Below, in pieces: positions 38,701 to 50,441 of a DNA stretch of 64,000 bases. The notes under the pieces were generated by a model that was not told the origin of the DNA, did not search any database, and saw only the letters and a list, made by a program, of their open reading frames with translations. The DNA is from Cyanoderma ruficeps. Its lineage: Eukaryota > Chordata > Aves > Passeriformes > Timaliidae. Location of the stretch: NCBI GenBank assembly GCA_008694505.1, contig VZDJ01004378.1, positions 3,832,149-3,896,148 on the forward strand, written 5' to 3'. The position numbers and the translations under genes are program-made. The first letter of the stretch is position 1. Each line of letters starts with the position of its first letter.

Positions 38701-41700
38701 ATCCTCACTCAGTGGTCATAGACTGACCAGTCCTATTTAGTTACATGTGATACAGAGGTACTAATAAAGTTTTGATTGTCTTTATTTCCTTTCTCATACT
38801 ATTTTTTGACAAGGGAACTTGCATAGAACTGCATAATAATCAAGATAAAAGTTCATCATAGATTTATTCAGTGACATGATGATGTTTTGTTCTCTAGCCT
38901 TTTCTAAAATACTATTAATATTTGATTTTTTTCAGTCCTGATCACTATCGGCCTCTGAATTACCATTTTCAAAGAGCTGTTGTAACTCTCAAGGTTTCAT
39001 TACTGAAGAGTAACACTCAGTTCTGAGTCTATTACCTATTATTGTGTATGTAAAATTAGGTTTGTTTTTCTGTCACTCTGTACTGTGCTAAAATCGATTT
39101 ACATTGAATCTTATGAGTTACTCAGTTGCCCAAGAGGTTGTACCAGAAGCTGCTTCTGTAGTTCATCTGTCAGCCACTGCCTTTACTAACCTGAAAAATT
39201 CAGCATAATGAGCAAGTTTCGTTCACTCAGTATTTATCCTTTTATCAGGTAGTTTAGGAACATATGGAACAGAACCGACCCTAGTGCAATAACAAATACT
39301 TTTTAATACCCTTTGCTTGCTAAATCTTTACCTATTCTTTAGCCACCTTCATGTGAAGACTGCCTCTCTCTCCCTTCAAAACAGCTTAGCTTCTTAAGTA
39401 GTCCTTGCTTCAAGACTTTGCCAAATGCCTTGTGTGGGTCCAAGTAGACTGTGCCTTCTGGAGCTTCCTAGAGTACATGCCTATTGACTCCTTCAGATGC
39501 CTTCAGCAGAATTGTTAGACAAAACTTTTTTGTGAAAGCTACATCAATCTTTTCCCCATTACATGTAGTCCTTTGTTATTGTTATAGTCTGTATTTTATG
39601 CTTTGCAATGCTTCCTCCCATTCTTGGACTTCAGGTTTTCTTCTTGACAGTCCCTTGGATCTGTCTGTAACCCTCAGAAAAAAAAAATAAAAATTGGTGT
39701 CATGTTTCCCCACTATACAGTACAGCATGGTGATTTTTTCAACAATACTTTCTGTAGTTGCAACACACTTTATCAGGTAAATTTTTATTAAAATTATAAC
39801 TTACAGCTTAATGCATACATATGCTTTATGCATTTGAAGGGCATGGCTACAGTGTAAAAGTTCGTGGGATAGATAATAATTGGAAATTTAAAATTAAACC
39901 TTCCCCTTCTTCTTTTTCCCTTCCTCTCTCTCCTTGTCCCTCTCCTGTTCCTAGCTACTATGTGGTTTCCTTTAGCAGAATGCAAAATCAGGTGTTTCTC
40001 AATATCCTCTTCATTCTTTACCCCTTTTGGAGTTTTCATGTTTTGAACAAGCATGGCAGCTGAAATCCTAAAATGTGTAAAGCAACATATGGGTATTGTA
40101 AAGAAAAGTGTACAGTTGCCAAATGGCAAGGACAAAGAGGATGGGATCAGATTGCCTACCTGAGGCTATGGAGTTGATATCCAGCTGTGTCTACCCTTCA
40201 GATGAAAAGCAGCTGAATGCCAGTGGCTGGAAGCTGAGGCAGATGGCAGTGCAGCACTGGTTAGGAGCAGAGGAACAATTAAGATATTACTCAGTAATGA
40301 TACATTTTATATCTTATTCTACATTAAATGAGTAATCTGCTTAATATATATCCTTGGATGAAATGGCTGTTGCCATTCTGGCTGCTGCTATGGGACAAGG
40401 GATTAAAATATTGAAAATAAAATCATCAAATTGCTCAGGATTTGAGCAATTCAAATTCAAATCTGTAAACAAATAAAAATGTAATGTTTCATCTTTTTCT
40501 TCCAGGAGGTGCTAACAACACTACTCAAAGACCTGTACACAAGATCAGTCCTTTTTGCTCTGTTTTAATTTCTGCAGTTACTTTTTTATCAGTCTGGTAA
40601 ATCAGACAATGCTGCATAATCCTCCCTTAGAAGCATCTATAGAAATGTGAAAATACCTATAGCCTTTGCCTAGCAAGGAAGATGTGAGCAATTAGAAAGA
40701 CCCACTACACTCTTAGCTGAAAAACTTCTGTATCATTTTTCTCTCGTCTTCCACCACACATGTGGAAAAGAGAGTAAAAATTTGCTGTTACTGAGTGCCT
40801 TAAGCTTGCTGCAAGAAATTTCAGGAGCAGGCTGCAAGCCATCAGACTGGTGAGAATTCATGTGCTGTTTACTGTGGAGGTTCCTCACCTTAAATATTAA
40901 ATTAAAAATACATTCAAAAAAAGGTTGCATTTGATTATTGAGCAACTAAATAAACTTCTCATAAATTTATTACAGGAAATTCTTCAGTCTTCTCCTTCAT
41001 CTTTAGTTTTGCCAGCGGTTGACTGCAAGGCTACCAGGGATCTCCTAAGTGTTCTTCAAGAATCAGGAGACTGGAAGTTAACAAATTTAACTAATCTCAA
41101 TATCTCTCATCTGGAAGTGAAGGCATCTAACCCAAACTTACTGGTGGTTCAGCTACAACCACTTTCCAGGTAGGAGCTTATCATGGACAGAACTGACCCA
41201 CTGTGTGCATGATTTTTTGAGCTTTTGAAAGTGTTGGTTGTATTCAATTCAAAAAGTGGAAACTTGTAGGACTGTCAAATGTTGTTTCTCTTACAAGGAT
41301 GAGTTCAGTGCTTTTCAAAGTCCCCTGATGAGTGTACCAGGTGTAATAGATGAATTATGTTGAGAAAGGCAGTCAGGCATTCCTATTTTGTCTGCCTCAT
41401 TATATGAGAACATAGGGGCAGCTAATAAAACTAAATGGCAACACACTTTTTAGCAGAAAGGCTCAATTATTTTACTCGACACGTGATTAACCTGCAGAAT
41501 TAATTGCTAGAAAGCATTCCAGAGGTCAAAAATACTGGCAGGATAAATAAGCAAGCAAATAAACATACAGACAAACCTGAAGCTAATAAAGAGCCTGATT
41601 TTCCGTCACTATGGAAGGAGGAAAATGGCTATAATTCTTCATGTTTCCAGCTCTGTAAGGGCTGTGATCTAATAGAGATAGGGAGAGACTGTTCCTTCAA

Positions 41701-44700
41701 GAGAGTGTATATTTAGAAAATATAAGGCATGGCTGCTAAGCTTCTGCTTACTCTTCTTCCCAGCTTGTTACTTGGTATGTTAGTATAAGGTGCAGATATC
41801 AGCATGTCCTAAACAAATGCAATTCTAGCTGTCATGTTACTACACAAAAAGAGGCTTGAGAACTATTTTAAAGAGCTCCTGTGCGAATGTTAAACAAGGG
41901 GCCAACACCAAATGAAAAAATGCTTCCCAGAGACTGATCAAAATACTATCAGTAGTATGGCTTGTCTGCTGCCTAGGAAATTTTAGAGGTTTAAGAATTA
42001 GCTGAAGATGTGGTCCTTACATTTTTAATGGCTTTGCAGAAGAAAAGAGTCATTAGGAGGAGATGAAAAATTAACAGAGGGACTGACAGTAATCCTTTTA
42101 TCAGTCAGTATCTTCATACATTTCTGATTCCCATCATTCTTGCCTAGGAAAGATTTTTAATTATTTTTCTCCCTCTTTTTCTCTAGTGATTTAGAAGAGA
42201 TTTCCACCCTGGAAGCAATTGCTGAAAATGGTAAGTAATATTACCTAGACATAAATAACATTTCATTGTTTGTGTTTTTACTTGAGCAAATTGTATTCTC
42301 TAGTTCCCAGGCTTTGCTATGCTACTACTATTTAAAGGCTTTGATTCCATTCCCTTTCTACAGTATTTATAAGCTGTGGTTGTCTTAGTTTTAATCAGAC
42401 ATTAAATATCTGATTAAAAATCCACCCAGATACAGCTCTGTGACATGAAATGTAAGCTTGATAAATTCAGGTCTGCTTCAGGCATGGGCCTTTGCTCATT
42501 CTCTGAGCCCAGGCCCTGCATGTCTGTGCAACTTGAGCTGCCTCTTCATCTCACCTTGCACACTGGCAGCTGGAGGTGCCAGGCCTAGCTGGCAATTCCA
42601 AGGCCTTGGTCTCAGCAAAGGATGTCTGCATGAATAGGAAATGTTTTTCTAGTCTTTATAAAACAATACTGATGGCCTTCTTTTCCTTTGATATCAGTCT
42701 TTTATTGGTTTTGCAGTGTATTAAAGACTAGTTGTGAAAGTTGTGAAAAGAATCTCTCAATATAGTATTATAAAAAATTTTTCTTGCCTAGCATCTGGTT
42801 GAAAAAGTGGTGCCATACATAAAAATGACAGTGAGGGGCATCTCATTGCAGAGCTTTCACTTGCTACTCTAAATTAGAAATCAAATTATAGAGTGTGTAA
42901 ATCAATGAAATTATAGGTTTTGGGGTTTACAGTGTAGTGGGCTGATAATTGAACAGTGTTCTTAGTGGCTGTGACTGTTTCTGCTCAGAAGTGGGGTAAA
43001 ATCAGAAGCAGATTTGAAAATCAGGGGAAAATATCTTAGTACTGAAATCAGTAGTGTATCTTTTTCTGTTTGTTTTTGCACAAAGCAAGTAGGTTTTATA
43101 CTAAAACAAGTTGTTGTGTTTTCTTCTCTGAATTGTGGAGGAGTTATTTCGTGCTCTTTTCTTGTCCTGAGAGCATACTGGATAGTTGAGCCTTGGCTCT
43201 ATGTTGGTCTTAGCTAAACAGTGGCTTTTTGGTTATGGGACATTTCTTTCATCAGCTCCATGGATTCAAGAATAAGCTTCCCAAGCCCTACAATCATAGA
43301 ATATGCTGAGTTGGAAGGGAACCATTGGGATCAACGTGCCCATCCTGGCCCTGCACAGGACACCCCAGGCATCATATCATGTGCCTGACAGTGTTCTCCA
43401 AATGCTTCTTGAGCTCTGTCAGTTTTGGTCCTCTGCTACTTCTCTGGGCAGCCTGTTGCAGTGCTTTGGGTAGAAAACCTTTTCCTGGTATCCAGCCTAA
43501 ACCTCCACTGACTCAGTTTCATGCCATTTCCTGGGGTCCTGTCACTGGTCACGAGGGGTGATATCAGCAGCATCTGCACCTTCTCCTCCCCTCACGAGGA
43601 AGTTGTAACTGCAATGAGGTCTCCCCTCAGTCTTCTCCAGGCTGAATAGACCAAATGACCTCAGCTGCTCCTCATAAGGCTCCCTTCCCCCTTCAGACCC
43701 TTCATCCTCGTTGCCTTTCTTTGGACACTCTTTAATAGCTTTATATCCTTCTTATATTGTGGCACCCAGAATTGCCCCCAGCACTGGAGGTGAGGCTGCC
43801 CCAGTGCAGAGCAGACTGGGACAATCCCCTCCCTTGCCCGGCTGTGATGCTGTGCCTGATGCACCCCAGGACAGGGTTGGCCCTGCTGGCTGCCAGGGCA
43901 CACTGTAGACTCGCACAACTGCTGTCTCAGACCACTTTGTTTTGGGAAAGCAAAGTTAAGAGGTGATCTGTGGGAGGATGGAAGAAAAGGCTATGCTAAC
44001 TTTTTTGGTTAGTATTGACTAGACGTTAATCCAGAAGAAAGTGTGTGGATTAGGGAAGTTGTGCCACTTTGCTTGGCCAAGTACAGAATCTGCACTATTG
44101 TTCCCACGTAGGCACCTAATTTAAGTGCTCTAAAACATAATGGACAGTCTGAGCCATTTTCTTTGGAGAATTTGAAAATACTTCCTAAGAAGAGTAGAGT
44201 TCTGATCACAGGCAAACAAGACATATATATATGCTCTATTGTCATAAGTATGTTTACAGCAGCTTCTCTGGATGAAGAAATTACCTCCAGAATCTTCCTG
44301 AAGGGAAGAGTTATAGATGTAACTGGTAACTATAGTTACATGTAGCTGCTTTCTGAAGGGAAATACGAATAACATGTTATTTCAGAAAGCTATTGGTTGC
44401 TTCAATGAAAGAAAACCCAAAGTCAATCTCTGCATTTTTATACATATTATTTTTTTTGTTCTGCAAATTTTTGCTAGGGCTGAAGAGAATTTGCAAAATC
44501 TGTGAATCCAGAATACAAAATCTGCATTATATAATACTTTGGATCTCCATGACCAATGTAATTATGGCAGTAGTTTTTAGGCAGTTGTTTTTCTGAGTAA
44601 GTACATTTCTTATAGTAGATTCTCTTAGAAAAAAATTTTAGGAGGAAAATTTACATAGCTATGATTCTTGACAGATATGAGAAAGTCAGTTCAGTTGAAA

Positions 44701-45895
44701 CCCTGAAGAAAAAGCAATGCTTGAATTCTTACAAAATCCAAATGTTTTACTCAGCCAGGACACCATAGTTACAGTAAATAGAAGTGGTTAAAGAGGATAG
44801 TAATATAAATGCTTAATTTCAGCACATGCAAATAAAATACAATTTCTATAAAGTATAAACTCAAACTCTAAAAAGTTTGTATGTCCAGGTTATAAAATAT
44901 CCATCCACCAGGCTGGTACATGAATAAGAAGTGGGAAGGCACTGAAACAGTAGATATGAGTCTGCTTGCTTGCTTTTCAAGCAGTCCCAATAGCAACACT
45001 GAGTCACAACTATTGTGCTCCTTATAAGCAGATGTTTCTGTTTCTGCATAAATATTGAAAACGTTTATCAGTTGTAAATATTTATTACAACTGCCTGTGG
45101 TTTCAGAACTAGAGGAGGATTTTTGTGGAGGTGTATTTGAACCTCTTTGAAAGGCCCTCTCTTCTTATTTGACTACTTCTTCCTTTTTCAGAAATATTCC
45201 ACAATATTTCTGCTTTGGCCTCCAATGTAATGAACAGGAAAATTTTCTGTGTCCTGTTGGGGCTGCAGAAGCAGGCTTTAAATCCACAGAAAGGAAAAGA
45301 AATGGCTACCAGTATTATACATATCATGCCCCACACTAAACACCACGTTTTGAGTGTTGTTTCTCAGTGGTAGTTACGCATATTTTGTAATTCACCAAAC
45401 AATGCTAGTTAAATTTTTTTTATTTATTTGTTAACTGGTCACTTGACTAACTCTTGACTGACAGAGCATCCTGCTCTCATCTCTTAAGTGATTTCTTCTG
45501 CTCCTGCTTTTAATTGTGCAAAGTTCAAACTTTTGGGTATATTTTCTGTGATTTTACTCTTCAGTTTCAAAATCTCCCCTTTTCCTGAACAGTTGTATTT
45601 TTTTTTATATTATCTCATTGAAAATGTGTAATTTTCAAGACACGCTGAGTGTGTCTTATCCCATTTAGACCTAGATAAAATGAGCACTAAAGTTGCTTAA
45701 ACAAACTGAATAAACTTAAACATCTAGCTCATTACTTCTCCAACTACTGTAGGATTTTATCTTTCACAGCTTACAGAATTTGTTGAATTATACATGATTC
45801 TATTTACAGACAAAATAATTGGAAGAGTGACCATGGAGCTGCAGGAACGAGGGATTCATTTTTCAGTAATTTATACTGCACTGAGACCTTCAAGG
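29610..45895 (+). CDS. ATP6AP1L: V-ATPase accessory subunit S1 (Ac45/ATP6AP1)-family protein, N-terminal part
   Basis: Six exons join in frame (633 bases, 211 residues). Ac45-family proteins are type I membrane proteins of the secretory and endolysosomal pathway that assist assembly, sorting and regulation of the V-type proton ATPase. Seen: a signal peptide with a Leu/Ala-rich core (residues 1-25), 'DHVPMLLWS' as in the mature N-terminus of ATP6AP1, 'NLILFLQDR', 'LSVDDFTYF', 'SSLVLPAVD', '[15 protein letters not shown]' and 'ALRPSR', all in the order known for ATP6AP1. 'NLTNLN' gives an N-glycosylation sequon. Human ATP6AP1 is about 470 residues; the C-terminal luminal domain, transmembrane helix and cytoplasmic tail are not found before 64000, so the gene is partial here or has very long introns. 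The family is clear; which paralogue it is remains uncertain, and the symbol is tentative. Confidence 0.8.
29723..35777 (+). other. ATP6AP1L: Ac45-like intron 1
   Basis: A 6-kb intron. It contains one CR1 fragment (33015-33420) and otherwise AT-rich sequence in which I recognise nothing. A minus-strand open frame of 122 codons at 34156-34524 has a hydrophobic stretch but no identifiable family. Confidence 0.7.
33015..33420 (+). mobile_element. CR1 3' end fragment
   Basis: Starts near 'gaggctggagcacaggtg' and continues through 'gaggagtggctgaggaactt', 'gtctggagaaaagggggct', 'ttaggaaaaatttcttcac' and 'gatcttttccagcctagat' to 'ttctatggttctat'. It is in the same orientation as the host gene and inactive. 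Confidence 0.9.
35778..35904 (+). CDS. ATP6AP1L: Ac45-like exon 2
   Basis: Acceptor 'tcctttgtag|a' completes the Arg codon split from exon 1. Encodes '[20 protein letters not shown]' and ends 'NLILFLQDR', matching 'NVLLFLQDK' of the family. Donor 'agg|gtacgt'; ends in phase 0. Confidence 0.85.
36001..36069 (+). CDS. ATP6AP1L: Ac45-like exon 3, with a GC donor
   Basis: Strong acceptor 'tgtttttcag'. The 23 codons read '[19 protein letters not shown]' plus 'QNVQ', matching the 'LSIEDFTAYGG...GNK' stretch of ATP6AP1 at exactly the expected place. The donor is 'gttcag|gcaagc': GC instead of GT in an otherwise ideal context. No in-frame GT donor nearby preserves phase 0 into exon 4. Confidence 0.85.
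36070..40975 (+). other. ATP6AP1L: Ac45-like intron 3 (GC-AG), nothing else recognised
   Basis: A 4.9-kb AT-rich intron flanked by GC at its 5' end and AG at its 3' end. A somewhat GC-richer block at 37300-37620 with 'gaataaatgtcag' could be an old LTR remnant, but this is not secure. Confidence 0.6.
40976..41169 (+). CDS. ATP6AP1L: Ac45-like exon 4
   Basis: Acceptor 'tttattacag', donor 'ttccag|gtagga', phase 0 to phase 2. Encodes '[13 protein letters not shown]', 'LLSVLQE' and '[15 protein letters not shown]', which track '[12 protein letters not shown]', 'TTYLQE' and 'LKLNASLPALLLIRL' of ATP6AP1. This is the clearest family signature in the gene. The Trp usually following 'PAVD' is Cys here. 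Confidence 0.9.
41170..42186 (+). other. ATP6AP1L: Ac45-like intron 4
   Basis: About 1 kb, AT-rich, no recognisable element. Confidence 0.7.
42187..42230 (+). CDS. ATP6AP1L: Ac45-like exon 5 (short)
   Basis: 44 bases between 'tttctctag' and 'aaaatg|gtaagt'. It reads '[15 protein letters not shown]' and fits the phase on both sides. It occupies the linker corresponding to 'GLMAPREVLTGN' in ATP6AP1, which varies between members, so support comes from splice sites and phase rather than similarity. Confidence 0.75.
42231..45809 (+). other. ATP6AP1L: Ac45-like intron 5
   Basis: A 3.6-kb intron that contains a minus-strand CR1 (43290-43915) and AT-rich unique sequence. Confidence 0.7.
43290..43915 (-). 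mobile_element. CR1 3' portion, minus strand (tail type shared with the SINE)
   Basis: The 3' end at 43290 is 'caatcatagaatatgctgag' followed by 'ttggaaggga'. Reverse-complement CR1 blocks extend to the 'cagggttggccctgctggct' region at about 43890. On the minus strand a broken reverse-transcriptase C-terminal frame is visible ('[14 protein letters not shown]'). The tail resembles that of the SINE at 517-654. Confidence 0.9.
45810..45895 (+). CDS. ATP6AP1L: Ac45-like exon 6
   Basis: Acceptor 'tatttacag|ac' completes the Asp codon. Encodes '[18 protein letters not shown]' and '[11 protein letters not shown]', matching 'DEVIGQVLSTLKSE...ALTAVRPSRV'. The donor 'caagg|gtgagt' is excellent and phase 0. 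The frame stays open to 46054, so a longer exon using a later donor cannot be ruled out. Confidence 0.85.
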
Positions 45896-46639
45896 GTGAG
45901 TAATCTTCAGTGCCTAGAACTGTCAGATTTTTATCATCCAATAACTCAATGTTTACAGAAGAACTCTGTAGATGATTTTCAAGATTATACAGACAAGCAA
46001 TCTATATTATATGAGATTTTGACCAGAAATGATTGCATGAATTTTCATATATGATAGCTATATCACACAACTATTGAAGTTTTACTGTTCTGGGAGACTA
46101 TAAATCTGCCTTTGTCTGTAGGATTTATTGCTGTTTTTAAGAACTTTAAATTATTTTTTTTTTCAGTTTGACTCTAGTGGTTTTGTAGTGAGTTCTGTGT
46201 GGAACATTACCAAGCTTCCTAGCTGGTTAGTGTAGACAGTGTTACTAATTAACTGAAGATTACTAAAGTATCAATTTCAAAATTAATTGAAATTTCTTTT
46301 AATCAATACTTGGTATTTACAACTGCAAGGTAAAGTTTTCACCCTTGCTGATACTCAAAATATAATTTATAGATCATATCATAGCACATTACAGTAAGTA
46401 ACAATGCAGGATAATTATTTCTGCAGAGTTGTCTTTTTGTATGACATACAGGTTCCACTCAAAAAATACTAAGTTTTTAATTTTAATGTGAATAAATTGA
46501 AGACAGTCTTGCCTTGAGAAAAAAAAAGTTCCCATTAAGAAGAGAAACATATGAAGGATGGGCTGAATCCTAAAAAATGCAGTTTGAAAGAAACATGTCT
46601 ATCTATTTCAGAGGTAACACAATCTGAACTCCTAATATG

Positions 46640-48240
46640 ATAATGGAATCACAGAATCATTAAGATTGGAAAAGACCTCCAAGATCATTGAACCTTTGAT
46701 CACCATCATGTCAACTAGACCATAGCACTAAGTGCCACATCCAGTAATTTCTGAAGCACTTCCAGAAATAGTGACTCCACCACCTTCCTGGACAGTCTGT
46801 TTCAATGCTTGAGAACCCTTTCAGGGTTCTTCCCTTTCAGGGAAGAAATTCATCCTGATGCCCCACCTGAACCTCCTCTGTTGCAGCTTGAGGCCATTTC
46901 CTCTGTCCTGTTGCTAGTTGCCTGGAAGAAGAGGCTGACACCCACCTGGCTACAGCCTCCTTTCAGCCAGATGGAAAATGATATGGTCTCCCCTGAGCCT
47001 CCTCTGCTCCTGACTGAACACCCCAGCTCCCTCAGCTGCTCTTCACACAACTCACTCTCTGGACCCTTCCCCAGCTCCGTTGCCCTTCTCTGAACACGCT
47101 GCAGCCCCTCAGTGTCTTTCGTGTAGTGAGGGGCCCAGAACTGGACACAGAACTTGAGGTGTGGCCTCACCACTGCTGAGTCAGGGGAACAATCCCTGCC
47201 CTGCTCCTGCTGGCCACACTATTGCTGACACAGGCCAGGATGGCATCGGCCTTCTTGGCCACCTGGGCACACTGCTGGATCATGTTCAGCTGCTGTCAAC
47301 CAACACCGACAGGTCCTTTGTCCTCACATAGACTTGTGAGTCTCCAAGTAGTACAGTGTGTCATTAGCTGCCTCCTTTTGGGTTGCAGGGGTTCTACTCT
47401 GCTCCTATACCCTGTCTGCCAGCTCTGGGGGCATGTTACACTGAGGGTAACCAGCCTTGCTGTTAAAGGCCGAGGCAAAGAAAGTACGAGTACCTCAGGC
47501 TTTTCCTGGTCCTTGGTTACACTGTTCCCCCCTTCCTCACATCCAAGGATAGAGAATTTCCTCATTAATTTATTTATAAGAACACTTTTTATAATCTCTC
47601 ACAGCAGTTGCCAGATTGAGTTCTAACTGAGTTTTCAACTTTTCTAATTTTCTCTCTACATGACCTAACGACACTCTTGTATTCTCCCTGAGTTGCCTGT
47701 CCCTTCTTGGAAAGGTCATCAATTCTTTTCTTTGCTTGATTTCCAGTGAGAGTTCCCTGTTCAGCCAGGCTGGTCTTTTTCCCCCATCAGCTCATCGTCT
47801 GGCACATGGGGATGGCCTGCTTCTGTGCTTTTAAGATTTCTTTCTTGAAGTATGTCTAGCTCTCCCGGACTCCTTTGTTATTAAGAACAGTCCAAGGTAG
47901 AGGTTTTGTTGACCCCCTTCTCACTTCACTGAGAATTGTAAACCCTATCATTTTGGGGTCACTATGCCCAAGGCAGCCTCCGACCATCACATCTCCCACC
48001 CGCCCTTCTCTGTCCATAAACAGCAGGTCTAGCAGGGCACAGTCTCTGGTAGGCTCACTCACCAGACGTGTCAGGAATTTGTCTTCCTCACACTCCAGGA
48101 ACTTCTTAGACTGCCTCTTCACTGTGGTGAGTTGCCAGCAGGCATCTGGCAAGTTAAAGTTTCCCACAAGTACAAGGGCTAGGGAACATGAAACACCATC
48201 CAGTTGCTTATAGAACATTTCACCTGCCTTTCCTTGGTTT
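46640..48240 (-). mobile_element. CR1 LINE with endonuclease end and 3' end, reverse transcriptase deleted
   Basis: Read on the minus strand, 48218-47856 encodes part of the CR1 endonuclease ('LVLVGNFNLPDACWQL', 'FLTRLVSEPTRDCALLDLLF', 'GHSD'). It is followed at about 47565-47330 by the linker ('NSVTKDQEKPEVL'). The sequence then passes directly into the 3' region (47300-46640) and the terminal 'aatgattctgtgattcca'. Most of the reverse transcriptase domain is missing. Stops and frameshifts are present. It lies downstream of the last Ac45-like exon found. Confidence 0.92.
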
Positions 48241-50014
48241 AGGCAGCATAAAAGACATTTGCGTAATTATCTAGATCTAGTGTGAGAAATGCCAACAGGA
48301 TCTTGAGAGGTTGGAAGGTTTTCAGGAAGTGGCACAATCACAAATGCACTGCTCTTCTTATTACAAGAATAAAACCTAGAAAACCTGTGTTCAGTGGTTG
48401 TAGAGATAAGTCCCTTTATCTTATCCAAAAGAGCAGTAAGAAGCCACTTAAATGGCCTACATAAATGTTCTTTAAGCCGGTAGTGGATGAGCCCCTCAAA
48501 GGTGTTCTGTGTTCATTCAACAGTAGTATGGTTTTTTTGAACCTCTGACTAATCCAACAAGGTGATTGCAATAGCCCCTTCAGGCTCTGGGGCAAAGGCT
48601 AATACTACTGAAGAAAAATGAGAACTTTCTTCACCCTGTGAAATTAACTTCCACAGATTGGATTTTGGAGACCAAACTTAGAAAAAAAACCCCAGTAGCA
48701 TGAGGAGGCAAGCTCACATTGATATTCTGTGTAGTGTTTTTGTGGCAAAGGAGAGTTGTCCAGAACTTGTAATCTGCCTTTTTTCTATCTATTTTTAAAC
48801 AAAGATCAAAAAAAAAAAATTACTTTGTTATTATGGCTCTTTACTGTTTGAAATCAAAAGCATATGGGCATTCTTAGCTGAAAATTGCATTTAGAACAAT
48901 TGGAATGAAAAATATTTTTAATTAATAAAAAATTGGAACTAAGAGAAGGAATTTTTTTATCAATTTAAAAAAGATTTTAAATCTATGCATATTTCAACAG
49001 GCTTTCCGAATTAAAGTAACTTAGTTTGAGCAGCTGAAGCACTTTTAAATTATTGAAGCAATGTATTTCAACATGTTCTACATTTTTAAAATATAAGCAA
49101 TTTAAACTTTTCTCAATTGTATAAATGTAATACTTTATAAAAGCATTTGAAACATTTTTTGGCCCCTCACAATAACTTTGAGTTATTTCAGTGCATTCAA
49201 GGTAATCAGCTTCTGTATGGAGCTAGAAACCCAGAGCAGAATGTACTTTTGAAGGTTCATCACACTGTGTGTGTATTTGCATATAACCTCTCCTTGGTAT
49301 GTATTGCATATCTTTGGCTGGGCTTGAACTGTGGAAAGTATGAACTGTTTCATAACCATAAGTGAAAATACTAACTCCCTTTGCTTAAACTATGAAGACT
49401 ATACTGCATGATCTAGATGTTACAGGATCATACCCCAGTGACAGCCAAGATCAATATATATAAGAAGTAAAATGCTTTAATCATTTTGAGAATTATTTTC
49501 AAATGCACCATGCAAACTGTATAGCTATAATTGACTGTGGAAGATTTTGGATACAGTAGTGGCCTTATTCTCAGTGATGAAGGAATTTAGCTTTAGGTAT
49601 TAAGCTTTAAAAAAAAAGTCATCTCTTTCTAGTTAATTTTGTAAATACAGCTCCTCAAAAATAGCGATTTTGAGATGCTTCTCTTCTGAAAGCTCTACCT
49701 CCTTGTTCTTGGGCTGTTTATGGCATAATAACATCACTATGTTATATTCGTTTGTTCTCCTGTTGCCACAAGCAGAGAAAAATAGATGTGAGAAATTCAT
49801 TTATTAGAAAAGATTCCAGACTGGTATTGGCCTCACAGAAAGTGAATTAATGAGCAAAACTAACCTATGATTGAGCGTCTTTTCTGATTTGATGAGCAAG
49901 AGCTATTTAGTTTAGTCAGTGTAGACACATGCCTTTAGGTTATTATAATTATCAGTTCATTACCCCAGTGCATGATGGAGATTTGTTCGGACTGGCTCTT
50001 GTTCTGTTCCAGTT
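48241..50014. other. AT-rich sequence, nothing recognised
   Basis: No exon matching the remaining Ac45 domains and no other gene was found. A polyA-rich patch lies near 48808-48820. Confidence 0.55.
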
Positions 50015-50441
50015 TCAGCATGATTGGAGGGCTAGAGCACCTCTTCTCTATGAGGAAAGGCTGAGGGAATTGGGATTGTTCAGCCTGGAGAAGAGAAAGC
50101 TTCAAGGTGAACTAATTGCTGGCCTTCCAGTATCTGAAGGGAACCTACAGGAGAGCTGGAGAAAGGCTTTTTTACAAGAGCATGTAGTTACAGGAAAAAG
50201 GGGAATGGTTTTAAACTGAAAGAGAGTAGGTTTAGATTTGATACTAGGAAGAAATTCTTTACTGTGAGGGTGGTGGGGCCCTGAAACAGGCTGATGCCCC
50301 ATCCCTGAAAGTGTTCATGACCAAGCTGGATGAGACCCTTAGCAACCTGCTCTAGCAGGTGACCCTGCCCATGGCAAGGGGCTTGGAAGCAGGTGATCTT
50401 TAATGTGCCTTTTAATTCAAGGCATTCTATGGTTCTATGAT
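50015..50441 (+). mobile_element. CR1 3' end fragment
   Basis: Begins near 'gattggagggctagagcacc'. Contains 'gaggaaaggctgagggaatt', 'ttcagcctggagaagagaaa', 'taggaagaaattctttactg' and 'ggtgaccctgcccatggcaa', and ends 'attctatggttctatgattt'. It is a fairly well preserved tail, plus strand, and non-functional. Confidence 0.93.

Noticed and set aside
47222..48213. Plus-strand frames of 112-134 codons
   Set aside because: They are antisense shadows of the CR1 on the minus strand.
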